64,000 bases of DNA from Ensifer sp. WSM1721 (GCF_000513895.2 NZ_CP165782.1:2480001-2544000); one strand, 5' to 3'; shown: positions 19,269-29,144, counted from the first letter of the stretch. A program made the numbers and translations. The notes: generated from the sequence alone by a model not told the origin.

Positions 19269-20270
19269 TCAGGACCGAGCAAATTCCAGCAGGTCCTTGT
19301 TCAGTTGTTCCTTGTGCGTGTCGGCAATACCGTGCGGGGCGCCCGGATAGACCTTCAGCACCGCATGGGGGATGAGCTTCTTCGAGGCGCGCGCGGCGGC
19401 GTCGATCGGCACGATCTGGTCGTCGTCGCCGTGGACGATCAGCGTCGGCACGTCGAACTTCTTCAGATCCTCGGTGAAATCGGTCTGCGAGAAGGCGACG
19501 ATCGAGTCGTATGTGTTCTTGTGCCCTGCCATCATGCCCTGCAGCCAGAAGCTGTCGATCATGCCCTGCGAGGGTTTGGCGCCCGGCCGGTTGAAGCCGA
19601 AGAACGGGCCCGAGGCGATATCTTTGTAGAGCTGCGAACGATCGGCAAGGCTTGCCGCCTGCAGACCCTCGAACACCTCCTTCGGCAAGCCGCCGGGGTT
19701 CTTGTCGGTCTTGACCATCAGCGGCGGCACGGCAGCGATCAGCCCGGCCTTGGCGACACGACCGGTGCCGTGGCGGCCGATATAGCGGGCGACCTCCCCA
19801 CCGCCGGTCGAAAAGCCGGCAAGGAAGATGTCCTTCAGATCCAGCGCCTCGATCACATCCGCAAGGTCGTCGGCATAGTGATCCATGTCGTTGCCGTCCC
19901 AGGTCTGGCTCGAGCGCCCGTGACCGCGACGGTCATGCGCGACAACGCGAAAGCCGTTGCTGGCAAGATGGAAGGCCTGCGCTTCCCAGCTATCGGAAGA
20001 GAGCGGCCAACCATGGCTGAGTATGACGACCGGCCCGTCCTTCGGGCCCCAGTCCTTATAATAGATCTCGACGCCGTCGCGCGTGGTGATCCGGCTGCCG
20101 ATTGTCTTTGCGCCCGCGACGGTTGCGGATGCCGCCGGGCTGGAGCTCGCCGCTTCAGCCGGCTTGACCGCGGAGATTGCCGCGACTGCGCCGGCAGCGC
20201 CCAGCGCACCGGCCAGCATCTCTCTCCTTGAGACGTTGTTCGCTCTTGCCTTTACCTGAACCTTAGTCAT
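19269..20270 (-). CDS. Tat-exported alpha/beta hydrolase, non-heme chloroperoxidase type (333 aa)
   Basis: Alpha/beta-hydrolase fold enzyme with a twin-arginine signal peptide: SRREML at about residues 14-19, then a long Ala/Gly-rich hydrophobic region to about residue 41. The domain shows the oxyanion block [12 protein letters not shown], the nucleophile elbow [12 protein letters not shown], the acid in [10 protein letters not shown] and the His in [10 protein letters not shown]. The chloroperoxidase-like subgroup can act as esterase/perhydrolase. It is divergent from an OhrR-like MarR regulator across 192 bp that carry three copies of an operator-like motif, so it is probably the regulated target of that repressor. 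The physiological substrate is unknown. Confidence 0.93.
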   Translation of the reverse strand: MTKVQVKARANNVSRREMLAGALGAAGAVAAISAVKPAEAASSSPAASATVAGAKTIGSRITTRDGVEIYYKDWGPKDGPVVILSHGWPLSSDSWEAQAFHLASNGFRVVAHDRRGHGRSSQTWDGNDMDHYADDLADVIEALDLKDIFLAGFSTGGGEVARYIGRHGTGRVAKAGLIAAVPPLMVKTDKNPGGLPKEVFEGLQAASLADRSQLYKDIASGPFFGFNRPGAKPSQGMIDSFWLQGMMAGHKNTYDSIVAFSQTDFTEDLKKFDVPTLIVHGDDDQIVPIDAAARASKKLIPHAVLKVYPGAPHGIADTHKEQLNKDLLEFARS

Positions 20271-20314
20271 GGAAATGCTCCTTGTTGGCGCTATTCAAAA
20301 CAACTTTATAGAAC

Positions 20315-20428
20315 TTGCGATCAAATCGTGCTCGATGCTCACCTTGTATCGCTGACGATTAGATCGTGCACGATATTTATCCCGCCGAATTTTGTCTGTC
20401 AATACCTTGCGATTATATCGCGAACGAT
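20315..20428. promoter_or_regulatory. three copies of an operator-like motif between the hydrolase and marR genes
   Basis: Three directly repeated 22-bp sites lie at 20315-20336, 20353-20374 and 20407-20428. They share the pattern CGATNANATCG followed by the half CGNGNNCGAT. The middle copy contains the perfect palindrome ATCGTGCACGAT; copy one differs from it by one base, and copy three is more degenerate. The start-to-start distances are 38 and 54 bp. The location between divergent genes, one of which encodes an OhrR-type MarR protein, suggests these are its binding sites. Confidence 0.7.
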
Positions 20429-20462
20429 TTATTTTTCTGGTTCGATGAATCGGATAACGGCC

Positions 20463-20915
20463 ATGGCAAAGGCAGACCTCCCCTCCTCGGAGGACCTGAT
20501 GAAGCTCGACAATTTCCTGTGCTTTGCGATCTATTCCGCAAACCACGCCTTCACGCGGGTCTACAAGCCGCTCCTCGACGCGCTGGATCTCACCTATCCG
20601 CAATATCTGGTGATGGTGGTGCTGTGGGAGAAAGACGACCAAACCGTCGGCAGCCTGGGCGAGAAGCTCTTCTTGGAATCGAGCACGCTCACCCCCATGC
20701 TGAAACGCCTCGAGGCCATGGGCTACATTGCAAGGGTGCGCGACAAGACCGATGAGCGGCAAGTGCGCGTGCGGCTGACCGGCACCGGCAAGGCCTTGAA
20801 GGAAAAGGCGAGCCGCGTTCCGCTCGGTATCGCCGACGCGACAGGAATGGAGCCGGCGGAGATCGTACGGCTGAAACAGGAAATCGCGGCCCTGCGCGCA
20901 TCGTTGTTGCGATAG
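20463..20915 (+). CDS. OhrR-type MarR-family redox-sensing repressor (150 aa)
   Basis: Winged-helix dimeric regulator. The N-terminal segment [16 protein letters not shown] places a cysteine at residue 20, which corresponds to the peroxide-reactive cysteine of OhrR. The recognition helix region ([19 protein letters not shown]) and wing ([14 protein letters not shown]) are typical. The ATG at 20463 gives the family length; another in-frame ATG at 20445 would add six residues, and neither has a strong ribosome-binding site. By analogy with OhrR, oxidation of Cys20 by organic hydroperoxides would release the DNA. No ohr peroxidase gene is adjacent; instead the divergent neighbour is a Tat-exported hydrolase. 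Confidence 0.92.
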   Translation: MAKADLPSSEDLMKLDNFLCFAIYSANHAFTRVYKPLLDALDLTYPQYLVMVVLWEKDDQTVGSLGEKLFLESSTLTPMLKRLEAMGYIARVRDKTDERQVRVRLTGTGKALKEKASRVPLGIADATGMEPAEIVRLKQEIAALRASLLR

Positions 20916-20947
20916 ATCACGACGATTTAGGGCGGATCGACCCAAAG

Positions 20948-21130
20948 TCATGAACGTGATCGATTCTAATAGGTTAGCGCGGCATGCGGGCGGAAAACCG
21001 CGCACACTTTTCCTCATCCCGCGCTACTGCATGTCTCCTTAAATCGACCTCGAGTTAAGGACAAAGACATGCAGAAATTCAAAGTGCTACAGCGACATTT
21101 GCGCGTCTGATAAGACGCCCAGCGCTGTAC
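20948..21130. repeat. RIME-like mosaic intergenic palindromic element
   Basis: Three palindromic modules in tandem. First, TAGCGCGGCATG / CATCCCGCGCTA (20975-20986 and 21015-21026, one mismatch) encloses GCGG-AAAA-CCGC (20990-21001). Second, TGCATGTCT / AGACATGCA (21028-21036 and 21065-21073) with inner CCTTAA/TTAAGG. Third, TACAGCG / CGCTGTA (21088-21094 and 21123-21129) with inner GCGTCT-GATA-AGACGC. The layout matches Rhizobium intergenic mosaic elements. Partial copies of the first module occur at 38549-38593 and 49629-49671. Confidence 0.75.
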
Positions 21131-21231
21131 CCGGCAGGAGCGTTACGCGACGGCATCGCCAGACTTTGGGAAACGCGGCGGCCGCTGCAGCATTCCCAAC
21201 GCCGCGCGTTTCGTCTCACCCAAAACAAAGG

Positions 21232-21253
21232 ACCCGGCGCTTTCACGCCGGGT
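21232..21253 (-). terminator. terminator of the liv operon (after the binding-protein gene)
   Basis: Stem ACCCGGCG / CGCCGGGT (21232-21239 and 21246-21253) with a 6-nt loop; on the minus strand it is followed by CCTTTGTTTTGG. It lies about 30 bases past the stop of the branched-chain amino acid binding-protein gene. Confidence 0.85.
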
Positions 21254-21284
21254 TCGGAAGTCGTTTTCATAGCGGAAGAACGGA

Positions 21285-22403
21285 CTATTCGTTCTGGAAG
21301 TAGCTGTACTTGCCGTCGTCACCCTTCTTCCAGGTGTACATGACGTAGTCCGGGCGGGTGATGTCGCCCTTTTCGTCAAAGCCGAGTTCGCCGATCGCCG
21401 TCTTGAACGGACCCTTGGCCTTGAGGGCTTCTGCGACGGCCTGCGGGTCATTGCCGCCGGCTGCCTTGGCGCCGTCAGCAATCACTTGCAGGGCCGCATA
21501 GGCATAGAGCGTGTAGGCTTCCGGTTCGAAGCCGGAGGCGCGGAACTTCTCGACGAGTTCCTTGGCGGCCGGGCTCTTGCGCGGATCGGGTGCGAAGGTC
21601 ATCAGTGTGCCGTCGACGGCGTCGCCGGCGATCGAAGCCAGCTCGTTCGAGACGATGCCGTCGCCGGACATCATCGTTGCCTTCAGGCCCTGATCCTTCA
21701 TCTGGCGCATGATGAGACCGGCTTCGGTGTGCAGACCGCCGTAATAGACGATCGAAACGCCGGCTTGCTTCATCTTGGCGATGAGCGCGGAGAAATCCTT
21801 GTCACCGGTATTGATGCCTTCGTAAAGCGCTTCGGTGACGCCGGCTTCATTCATCGCCTTCTTGGTCTCATCGGCAAGGCCCTGACCATACGGGGTCTTG
21901 TCGTGGACGACGGCGACCTTGGCGTCCTTGAAATTGGCAGCGATATAGGCGCCCGCGACGGCGCCCTGCTGATCATCACGGCCGCAGGTGCGGAAGGTGT
22001 TCCACAGGCCGCGTTCGGTGAACTGCGGGTTCGTCGAAGCCGGCGTGATCTGCAGGATGCCGTTTTCGGCATAGATTTCCGACGTCGGAATGGAAACGCC
22101 CGAGTTGAAGTGCCCGACGACGAACTTCACGCCATCGGCGACAAACTTGTTGGCGACGGAAATGCCCTGCTTGGGATCCGAAACATCGTCACCGAGAACG
22201 ATCTTGATCTGTTCCCCATTAATGCCGCCTGCGGCATTGATGTCGGCAGCCGCCTGCTCCGCACCTTTCTGGAGCTGGGCGCCGAACGCCGCATTCGGGC
22301 CGGTCAGCGGACCACCGACACCGACCAGAATGTCAGCCCATGCGGTGCCGCTGAAAGCAACCATTGCTGTCAGCGCCACAGCTGACAGAAGAGACTTTTT
22401 CAT
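21285..22403 (-). CDS. branched-chain amino acid ABC importer, periplasmic binding protein (LivJ/LivK/BraC type, 372 aa)
   Basis: Type I periplasmic binding protein with a Sec signal peptide cleaved after about residue 23 (GTAWAD). It begins the mature fold with [19 protein letters not shown] and has the family blocks [20 protein letters not shown] and [17 protein letters not shown]. Cys in [12 protein letters not shown] is conserved in many LivK-type proteins. GGGAG precedes the ATG. It is the last gene of the livHMGF cluster, 115 bp after the small membrane protein gene. A hairpin lies in that gap, so it may also be expressed from its own promoter. The likely ligands are leucine, isoleucine and valine, possibly also other amino acids. 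Confidence 0.95.
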   Translation of the reverse strand: MKKSLLSAVALTAMVAFSGTAWADILVGVGGPLTGPNAAFGAQLQKGAEQAAADINAAGGINGEQIKIVLGDDVSDPKQGISVANKFVADGVKFVVGHFNSGVSIPTSEIYAENGILQITPASTNPQFTERGLWNTFRTCGRDDQQGAVAGAYIAANFKDAKVAVVHDKTPYGQGLADETKKAMNEAGVTEALYEGINTGDKDFSALIAKMKQAGVSIVYYGGLHTEAGLIMRQMKDQGLKATMMSGDGIVSNELASIAGDAVDGTLMTFAPDPRKSPAAKELVEKFRASGFEPEAYTLYAYAALQVIADGAKAAGGNDPQAVAEALKAKGPFKTAIGELGFDEKGDITRPDYVMYTWKKGDDGKYSYFQNE

Positions 22404-22469
22404 CTTGTTACTCCCAAATATTCGAGCGGGTCTCGTTACTAAGCCTGCGCAATGCCCACCATCAATTGC

Positions 22470-22491
22470 GCCGGTGTTCTTTCGCACCGGC
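22470..22491. other. hairpin in the leader of the liv binding-protein gene
   Basis: Inverted repeat GCCGGTG / CACCGGC with an 8-nt loop lies between the small membrane protein gene and the binding-protein gene. There is no U-tract on either strand, so it is more likely an RNA-stabilising or attenuating stem than a full terminator. Confidence 0.45.
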
Positions 22492-22518
22492 CGCTGCCGA
22501 CCGGCACGCGCTGTTCCC

Positions 22519-22863
22519 TTATTTGGCCTTCCAGGAGAAAGGCGAGCTCTTTTCATAGAGCCAGTAGTACATGTTCGCCATTTGCTTGGTTCGGTAGTAC
22601 CGGAAGCCGGCAGTAGCAAACAACAAAAGCACGAGCGTGTCTACGACATAGTATTGGAGGCTGAACATCGTGCCGCCGAAGAGCGCATGATGGATGAAGC
22701 GGATGCCCCAGCCGAGCAGCGCCACATAGATCAACAGCCGCGGAGCGCCATACCAGCTCTCGGCAACGCTCTTACCGGTCCGCCATGCGGTCCACCCGCC
22801 GAGTACCCAGGTGATGAAGAGAAACTGCCAGATTGAGGCTTCTTCGTAGAGAATTCCCTGCAT
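22519..22863 (-). CDS. small membrane protein of the liv operon, DUF6867-like (114 aa)
   Basis: Polytopic small protein with three hydrophobic segments (about residues 10-26, 42-60 and 68-88) and a positively charged C-terminal tail ([19 protein letters not shown]). It lies 24 bp after livF and 115 bp before the binding-protein gene on the same strand, so it is almost certainly co-transcribed with the importer. To my knowledge such a protein accompanies liv clusters in Rhizobiales (DUF6867), but no function has been assigned. It is not needed in the classical LivFGHMJ/K importer of enteric bacteria. Confidence 0.82.
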   Translation of the reverse strand: MQGILYEEASIWQFLFITWVLGGWTAWRTGKSVAESWYGAPRLLIYVALLGWGIRFIHHALFGGTMFSLQYYVVDTLVLLLFATAGFRYYRTKQMANMYYWLYEKSSPFSWKAK

Positions 22864-22887
22864 GTCACTTAACTCCAGCGCGGCGCG

Positions 22888-23613
22888 TCAATGACGTCCG
22901 CCTTCGAGATAGGCCGATCGCACCTCCGGATTGGCGAGGAGATCCTTGCCGGTCCCGCTCATCGTCACCCTACCGTTGACCATGACGTAGCCGCGATCGG
23001 AGAGCTTGAGCGCTCCGAAGGCGTTCTGCTCCACCAGGAACACGGTGAGGCCTTCTTGCTTGTTGAGCTTTTTGATCGCTTCGAAAATGCCCTTGACGAT
23101 CAAAGGCGCAAGACCGAGCGATGGTTCGTCGAGCAGGAGCAGCTTTGGCCGCGCCATCAGCGCGCGACTGATCGACAGCATCTGCTGTTCGCCGCCCGAC
23201 AGAGTGCCGCCGCGCTGAGCCTGCCGCTCCTTGAGCCGCGGAAATAGCGTGAAGACCTTCTCCACGTCCTCGTTGAAGTGCTTCAGATTGTCGAGGCCCG
23301 CGCCCATCTGAAGATTCTCGAGCACCGTCATGCGCGGAAAGATGCGCCGCCCTTCCGGGGACTGCGCTATCCTCAAGCGCGCGATCTCGTGCGTCGGCAT
23401 ACGCGTGATCTCTTGGCCGTCGAAGTGAATCGAACCGGTGCGCGCCTGCGGACTGCCGCAGATCGTCATCATCAGCGTCGACTTTCCGGCGCCGTTGGCG
23501 CCGATCAACGAAACGATCTCTCCGCGATGGACCTCGATATCGACGCCGTTCAAGGCGCGGATGTTGCCGTAATAGGTCTCGACGCCTCTCACATTCAGCA
23601 GCGCAGCAGTCAT
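22888..23613 (-). CDS. livF: branched-chain amino acid ABC importer ATPase LivF (241 aa)
   Basis: ATP-binding subunit with Walker A GANGAGKST (about residues 37-45), signature LSGGEQQML, and Walker B KLLLLDEPSLGLAP. The ring QSPEGRRIFPRMTVLENLQMG is typical of LivF. ATGA overlap with livG at 23610-23613. It forms the nucleotide-binding heterodimer with LivG. Confidence 0.97.
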   Translation of the reverse strand: MTAALLNVRGVETYYGNIRALNGVDIEVHRGEIVSLIGANGAGKSTLMMTICGSPQARTGSIHFDGQEITRMPTHEIARLRIAQSPEGRRIFPRMTVLENLQMGAGLDNLKHFNEDVEKVFTLFPRLKERQAQRGGTLSGGEQQMLSISRALMARPKLLLLDEPSLGLAPLIVKGIFEAIKKLNKQEGLTVFLVEQNAFGALKLSDRGYVMVNGRVTMSGTGKDLLANPEVRSAYLEGGRH

Positions 23614-24497
23614 GGATTGATGCCTCCCTGCTCGCTTTCGATTTCCTCGATCTCTTCGATCACCTCTTCAACCTCTTCATCCTCGACACCCAGATAGGCC
23701 GCGATGACCTTTGGATCGTGCTTCACGAAGTCCGGGTTGCCGTCGGAAATCTTCTGCCCGTATTCGAGCACCACGACGTGATCGGAAATTTCCATCACCA
23801 CGGACATGTCGTGCTCGATCAACAGGATGGAGGTGCCGGTGTCGCGGCGAATCTCCTGCAGGAGTTGGTTCAGGGCGAGCGACTCGCGCGGGTTAAGACC
23901 GGCTGCTGGCTCGTCCAGGCAAAGAAGCTCCGGCCCCGTGCACATGGCGCGGGCGATCTCCAGCCGCCGCTGCGCACCATAGGGCAGGTCGCCCGCTGGA
24001 TCGTCGGCACGATCGATGAGGGATGCCTTTTCGAGCCAATGTCTGGCGAGTTCGATCGATTCCTTGGAGGCCTGGCGATAGGCCGGGAAGCCGAACAGGC
24101 CGAGCAAGGTGTAACCTGAAGCCTGCATCAGCTTATTGTGCTGCGCAACGAGCAGATTCTCCAGAACCGTGAGCCCCGAGAACATCCGGATGTTCTGGAA
24201 CGTGCGAGCGACCTTGGCCTGCTTGGTGATTTCGAAATCCGGCAGGCGCTCCAGGAGGTATTCCTTGCCGGACCTCTGCCGCAGGGTGATCATGCCCATC
24301 GTCGGCTTGTAGAAACCGGTGATGCAGTTGAACACCGTTGTCTTGCCCGCCCCGTTCGGGCCGATCAGCGCGGTGATGTCGCCGCGCTCGGCCTCGAAGG
24401 AGAAGTCGTTGATGGCCATGAGACCGCCGAAGCGCATCGACAGGCGCTCGACCTTGAGGATGGGGTCTTTTGTCATAGTGTTTGCCTCGAAGGTCAT
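23610..24497 (-). CDS. livG: branched-chain amino acid ABC importer ATPase LivG with acidic tail (295 aa)
   Basis: Second ATPase subunit with Walker A GPNGAGKTT, the LivG-type insertion TFQNIRMFSGLTVLENLLVAQH (shown only to identify it), a variant signature LPYGAQRRLEIA, and Walker B LLCLDEPAAGLNP. The start at 24497 overlaps the livM stop as ATGA; a second ATG at 24476 is possible. It is about 35-40 residues longer than E. coli LivG (255 aa). The extra C-terminal stretch after YLGVEDEE is a run rich in Glu, Val and Ile that should be strongly acidic and helical. Confidence 0.96.
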   Translation of the reverse strand: MTFEANTMTKDPILKVERLSMRFGGLMAINDFSFEAERGDITALIGPNGAGKTTVFNCITGFYKPTMGMITLRQRSGKEYLLERLPDFEITKQAKVARTFQNIRMFSGLTVLENLLVAQHNKLMQASGYTLLGLFGFPAYRQASKESIELARHWLEKASLIDRADDPAGDLPYGAQRRLEIARAMCTGPELLCLDEPAAGLNPRESLALNQLLQEIRRDTGTSILLIEHDMSVVMEISDHVVVLEYGQKISDGNPDFVKHDPKVIAAYLGVEDEEVEEVIEEIEEIESEQGGINP

Positions 24498-25882
24498 CAG
24501 CCGTGCCCTTCCTTGGTGAAGCTGCCGGAGACGGCCTTGCGCTTGTGGAGGAACGCGGTCGGCTCGCGCGACCCGACGAAGCCGCGCGGCTTCCAGACCA
24601 TGACGACGACCATGGCCAGGCCAAAGATCAGCATGCGATAGAGTTCAGGCGTGAAGTTCGGTCCGAAGATCATCTTGAGGAAGGTGAGCTCGCGCAGGAT
24701 CTCGGTGCCGCCAATCATCACGATTGCCGCAATGGCGATTCCCGTCAGCGAGCCCATGCCGCCGAGGACGACGATGGCGAGAATGACCGCGGATTCGAGG
24801 AAGACGAAGGACTCCGGCGAGACGAAGCCCTGGCGAACGGCGAAGAACGAGCCGGCGAAGCCGCCGAACATCGCACCGGTGGCGAATGCCGTCAGCTTGG
24901 TAGTCACCGTGTTGATACCAAGGGAGCGGCAGGCGATCTCATCCTCGCGCAGCGCTTCCCAGGCGCGACCGATCGGCATCCGGCGCAGCCGGATGGTGAC
25001 GAAGGCCGTGATCATGCAAAGGGCGAGGGCCAGATAGAACAGGAAGATTTTGTAATAGGCAGACGAGATCGGCAGGCCCATCAACGCCGCGAAGCCGTCC
25101 TTTGAGGCGTCGAACTTGATGCCGAAAAGCGTCGCCTTGGCAATGCCGGAGACGCCGAACGTACCCTTGGTGACCTCGGTCCAGTTGATCAGCACGAGGC
25201 GGATGATCTCGCCGAAGGCGAGCGTCACGATCGCCAGATAGTCGCCCCTGAGGCGCAGCACCGGGAAGCCGAGAATGACGCCCCAGCAGGCGGCGAGCAG
25301 CCCGGCGACCGGCAACAGCACCCAGAAGGACAGGCCGAAATAGCTGGAGAGCAGCGCATAGGAATAGGCGCCGACCGCATAGAAGGCGACATATCCGAGG
25401 TCGAGCAGGCCGGCGAGGCCGACGACGATGTTAAGGCCCCAGGCGAGCATCACATAGATCAGGATCTGGATGCCGAAGTTGTCGACCCATTTCAGCGAGC
25501 CTTGTACGCCGAAAAGCGCGACGATGACGGGCGGATAGAGCACCAGAGCGGCAATCGCGATTTTGGAGAAGTTGCGGCTGAAGAAGCCCTCCTCCTTCAC
25601 CACCTCGGCTGCGGCCGCCTTTGTGGCCTTGCGCTGCGCAAGCCACGGCTGGGCATAGGCGACCATCAGGAAGCGACCGACCATGGCAACGATGATAAAG
25701 GTCGCGAGCAACCCCCAGCGCTGAGTAAGGATCAGCTCGTTGCGGATGTTCTGGTCGGTCTTGAGCCCGACGAAGAGCACGAACAATCCGAGCGTGATGA
25801 GACCCGCAAAGACGGCCTCTCGCAGGGCCCGCGCCGTCAGTTCACTGCCGGCGCTTGCGGTTGTGGATGCAACATTTGCCAT
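24497..25882 (-). CDS. livM: branched-chain amino acid ABC importer permease LivM (461 aa)
   Basis: Membrane subunit with about ten hydrophobic segments. The permease core contains the motif [24 protein letters not shown] (family hallmark, about residues 160-183) and the cytoplasmic coupling loop [19 protein letters not shown]. The N-terminal region has two additional helices before the core, as in long LivM proteins. It ends with VWKPRGFVG plus a polar tail. It starts 4 bp after livH. Confidence 0.96.
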   Translation of the reverse strand: MANVASTTASAGSELTARALREAVFAGLITLGLFVLFVGLKTDQNIRNELILTQRWGLLATFIIVAMVGRFLMVAYAQPWLAQRKATKAAAAEVVKEEGFFSRNFSKIAIAALVLYPPVIVALFGVQGSLKWVDNFGIQILIYVMLAWGLNIVVGLAGLLDLGYVAFYAVGAYSYALLSSYFGLSFWVLLPVAGLLAACWGVILGFPVLRLRGDYLAIVTLAFGEIIRLVLINWTEVTKGTFGVSGIAKATLFGIKFDASKDGFAALMGLPISSAYYKIFLFYLALALCMITAFVTIRLRRMPIGRAWEALREDEIACRSLGINTVTTKLTAFATGAMFGGFAGSFFAVRQGFVSPESFVFLESAVILAIVVLGGMGSLTGIAIAAIVMIGGTEILRELTFLKMIFGPNFTPELYRMLIFGLAMVVVMVWKPRGFVGSREPTAFLHKRKAVSGSFTKEGHG

Positions 25883-25886
25883 GGAA

Positions 25887-26789
<903 letters not shown>

Positions 26790-27296
26790 CAAACTTCCCC
26801 TGGACCGGATCCTGATGGTCCGATCTCTTGTTATTAGTTATCATTCCCGAGCGTGCTCTGAGCCCGATTTCATACCTCTTTCAAATGAAAATGAAAGCTA
26901 AAAAATGCGCCGTCGGTGGATTCTTCCGAGATAAAATCGATTTGACGCTTTTGAAGCCAAAAAAATCAAATTTTCAGCAGCCTTCGCTCGCGAAATGGCC
27001 AAATCCGGCGGCAAAAAACGAAAAACGGCAGGCAAATGTCGCCTGGTCGCGCAAACGACCCCTCCCAAACTGGCACCCCTTGAGCTGGCCGCGAGTGCCA
27101 TCGGCGGCAGCGGCGCGGTGGCCAATTCGCTCAGCCTCACGCAACCGGGAAAAATACGATCGGCAACAGGCATCCTTTCCGGCCCCCCACGCTTTACCCT
27201 TCGCAGCGGCAAAGATGACTTTCTCCCGCCGCGCCATCGATGCTATCCGGGCATTGCATGGGAATCGATGCGGCGACGCCGGAAAGACGAGAGAAG
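26790..27296. promoter_or_regulatory. divergent livH-cysQ intergenic region (about 507 bp)
   Basis: No protein-coding gene is supported. The livH-proximal part (about 26815-26985) is A/T-rich relative to its surroundings and contains the inverted repeat CTTTCA / TGAAAG (26878-26897, 8-nt spacer). The remaining part toward cysQ has normal GC. This is the natural place for the liv operon promoter and a regulator site such as Lrp-type binding, but I see no textbook -35/-10 pair. Confidence 0.45.
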
Positions 27297-28073
27297 ATGC
27301 TCGAGATACTGGAAAAATCGGCGATCGTCGCCGGGCAGGCAATCCTGGACATATACGGTGCCGGCCCCGCCGTGATCTACAAGGCCGACACCTCGCCGGT
27401 CACCGATGCGGACCATCGCGCCGAACACATCATTCTTACCGATCTTGCCGCCGCCTTCCCCGGCATTCCTGTGGTTGCGGAGGAAGCCGTTGCCGCCGGG
27501 CACGTGCCCGACATCGCCGGTGGGCGCTTTTTCCTCGTCGACCCGCTCGATGGCACCAAGGAATTCGTCGAGCGCAACAGCCATTTCACCGTAAACATCG
27601 GACTCATTGAAAACGGCGCGCCAACCGCCGGTGTCGTCTATGCGCCCGCACTCGGCGTGCTTTATTCGGCCGCCGCCGGACGGGCGAGGAAGGCGATCGT
27701 CGAGGCAGGCAGCGTCACCGGCTCCTGGACCCCCATCGGCTGCCGCCGCTGCGCTGACCGGCCGCTCGCGCTGACCAGCCGCTGGCACAACAGCGCAGAA
27801 ACGATCGCCTATCTCGCAGAACGGGGCATCGCCGACTACGAGGCCGTGGGCTCGTCGCTGAAGTTCTGCCTGCTGGCCGAGGGTCTTGCCGACATTTATC
27901 CGCGCTTCAGCCGGACGATGGAGTGGGACACGGCGGCGGGCGACGCGATCCTGAGAACGGCCGGTGGCGAAACGCTCACAGTGGCGGGCAAGCCGCTCGC
28001 CTATGGCAAGCGCAACCAGCCGGACGATAGCGACTTCGCCAATCCCTGGTTCATTGCGCGTGGCAGGGTGTGA
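27297..28073 (+). CDS. cysQ: 3'(2'),5'-bisphosphate nucleotidase CysQ (258 aa)
   Basis: Inositol-monophosphatase-fold enzyme that dephosphorylates 3'-phosphoadenosine 5'-phosphate from sulfate assimilation and sulfation. Visible metal-binding motifs are EEAVA, DPLDGTKEF (residues about 82-90) and the C-terminal EWDTAAGDAIL. The start at 27297 aligns with the beginning of E. coli CysQ and has GAGAG upstream; an ATG at 27258 would add 13 residues. It is divergent from livH. Sinorhizobia make sulfated surface polysaccharides and sulfated Nod factors, which generate the substrate, but this link is general knowledge and not visible here. Confidence 0.93.
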   Translation: MLEILEKSAIVAGQAILDIYGAGPAVIYKADTSPVTDADHRAEHIILTDLAAAFPGIPVVAEEAVAAGHVPDIAGGRFFLVDPLDGTKEFVERNSHFTVNIGLIENGAPTAGVVYAPALGVLYSAAAGRARKAIVEAGSVTGSWTPIGCRRCADRPLALTSRWHNSAETIAYLAERGIADYEAVGSSLKFCLLAEGLADIYPRFSRTMEWDTAAGDAILRTAGGETLTVAGKPLAYGKRNQPDDSDFANPWFIARGRV

Positions 28074-28283
28074 CAGGAATCCGCGAGAGGTTATCCGCTT
28101 CGGACCGGCAGCGCTTGCGTGCCGAGCATTCCTTTGCTGAAGGGCTTGTCCCGCCCTGGCGCTGGTGAAGCCGACGCCGAAGGCCGGAATCTAAAAGCTG
28201 GTGAACGCCCAATTCGCGTCATGGACTTGCCCGCCGCCGGGCCCTATTTCTGCTCGATGTCCCCGCAAGCAGGATTGAGAGCC

Positions 28284-29144
28284 ATGTTGTCCTATTCCGC
28301 CATTGCCAAGAACAATGTAGTCGTCATCACGGGCGCCGCCTCCGGCATCGGGCTTGCCGCGGCGAAGCGCTTCGCCGGCCTCGGAATGAAGGTCGTGCTT
28401 GCAGATCTGGCCGGTGAACGGTTGCAAGATGCCGCGGCAGAAGTAGCAAAGGCCGCTGCCGGCGGGGCAGACGATGTCGCCGCGATCGCGACGGATGTCT
28501 CGCGGGCCGACGAACTTGTGGCATTGGCGCGCGCGATACGCGAGCGTTTCGGCCGCGTGCATGTGCTGATGAACAATGCCGGCATCCAGCCCGGCTCGTC
28601 GATGTTCGGCCCGATGGAGAACTGGGAGGCCGTGATCAGCGTCAATCTCTGGGGCGTGATCAACGGTTCGCGTATCTTCGCACCCGCCATGATTGCCCAT
28701 GGCGAGCCCGCGCTGATCATCAACACAGGCTCGAAACAGGGTATCACCACGCCGCCAGGCGATCCGGCCTATAACGTCTCGAAGGCAGGCGTGAAGGTCT
28801 TCACCGAAGCTCTGCAGCACGAATTGCGCAATACGGAGAACTGCCAGGTCAATGCGCATCTTCTGATCCCCGGCTTCGTCTATACGGCCCTGACCGCACA
28901 TGGCCGGACGGAAAAGCCGGTCGGTGCCTGGACGCCCGAACAGACGGTGGACTTCATGATGGAGAGCCTCGCCCGCGGCGATTTCTACATCCTCTGCCCG
29001 GACAACGAAGTCGCACGTGCAACGGACGAGAAGCGCATCCTTTGGGCAGCCGGCGATATCGTCGAAAACCGGCCACCGCTTTCGCGCTGGCATCCGGACT
29101 ATGGTGAGGCCTTCCAGTCTTTCCTTGCCGCAAAGAAAGATTGA
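28284..29144 (+). CDS. short-chain dehydrogenase/reductase (286 aa)
   Basis: Classical SDR oxidoreductase. The nucleotide-binding motif TGAASGIG is at about residues 16-23, NNAG near 95, the catalytic Ser in NTGSKQG and the catalytic YNVSK near 160. The C-terminal substrate-binding region ends in a PDYGEAFQSFL segment. The ATG at 28284 is preferred because the beta-alpha-beta fold starts right after it; the frame is open 55 codons upstream without domain character. The gene lies 67 bp before the dioxygenase-esterase fusion on the same strand and may be co-transcribed. The substrate cannot be derived. Confidence 0.9.
   Translation: MLSYSAIAKNNVVVITGAASGIGLAAAKRFAGLGMKVVLADLAGERLQDAAAEVAKAAAGGADDVAAIATDVSRADELVALARAIRERFGRVHVLMNNAGIQPGSSMFGPMENWEAVISVNLWGVINGSRIFAPAMIAHGEPALIINTGSKQGITTPPGDPAYNVSKAGVKVFTEALQHELRNTENCQVNAHLLIPGFVYTALTAHGRTEKPVGAWTPEQTVDFMMESLARGDFYILCPDNEVARATDEKRILWAAGDIVENRPPLSRWHPDYGEAFQSFLAAKKD

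Larger units (their letters stand above)
20916..21284. other. intergenic region (about 370 bp) between marR and the liv binding-protein gene
   Basis: This convergent gap contains the mosaic palindromic element (20948-21130) and the terminator of the liv binding-protein gene (21232-21253). No protein-coding gene is supported in the rest. Confidence 0.7.

Noticed and set aside
20948..21130. Mosaic palindromes as an insertion sequence or CRISPR-like array
   Set aside because: No transposase frame, no target-site duplication visible, and no regular repeat-spacer pattern; a RIME-type element explains them better.
26995..27375. Plus-strand frame of 126 codons in the livH-cysQ gap
   Set aside because: Lys/Arg/Pro-rich without a domain, overlaps the cysQ start, and is opposite other equally long frames.
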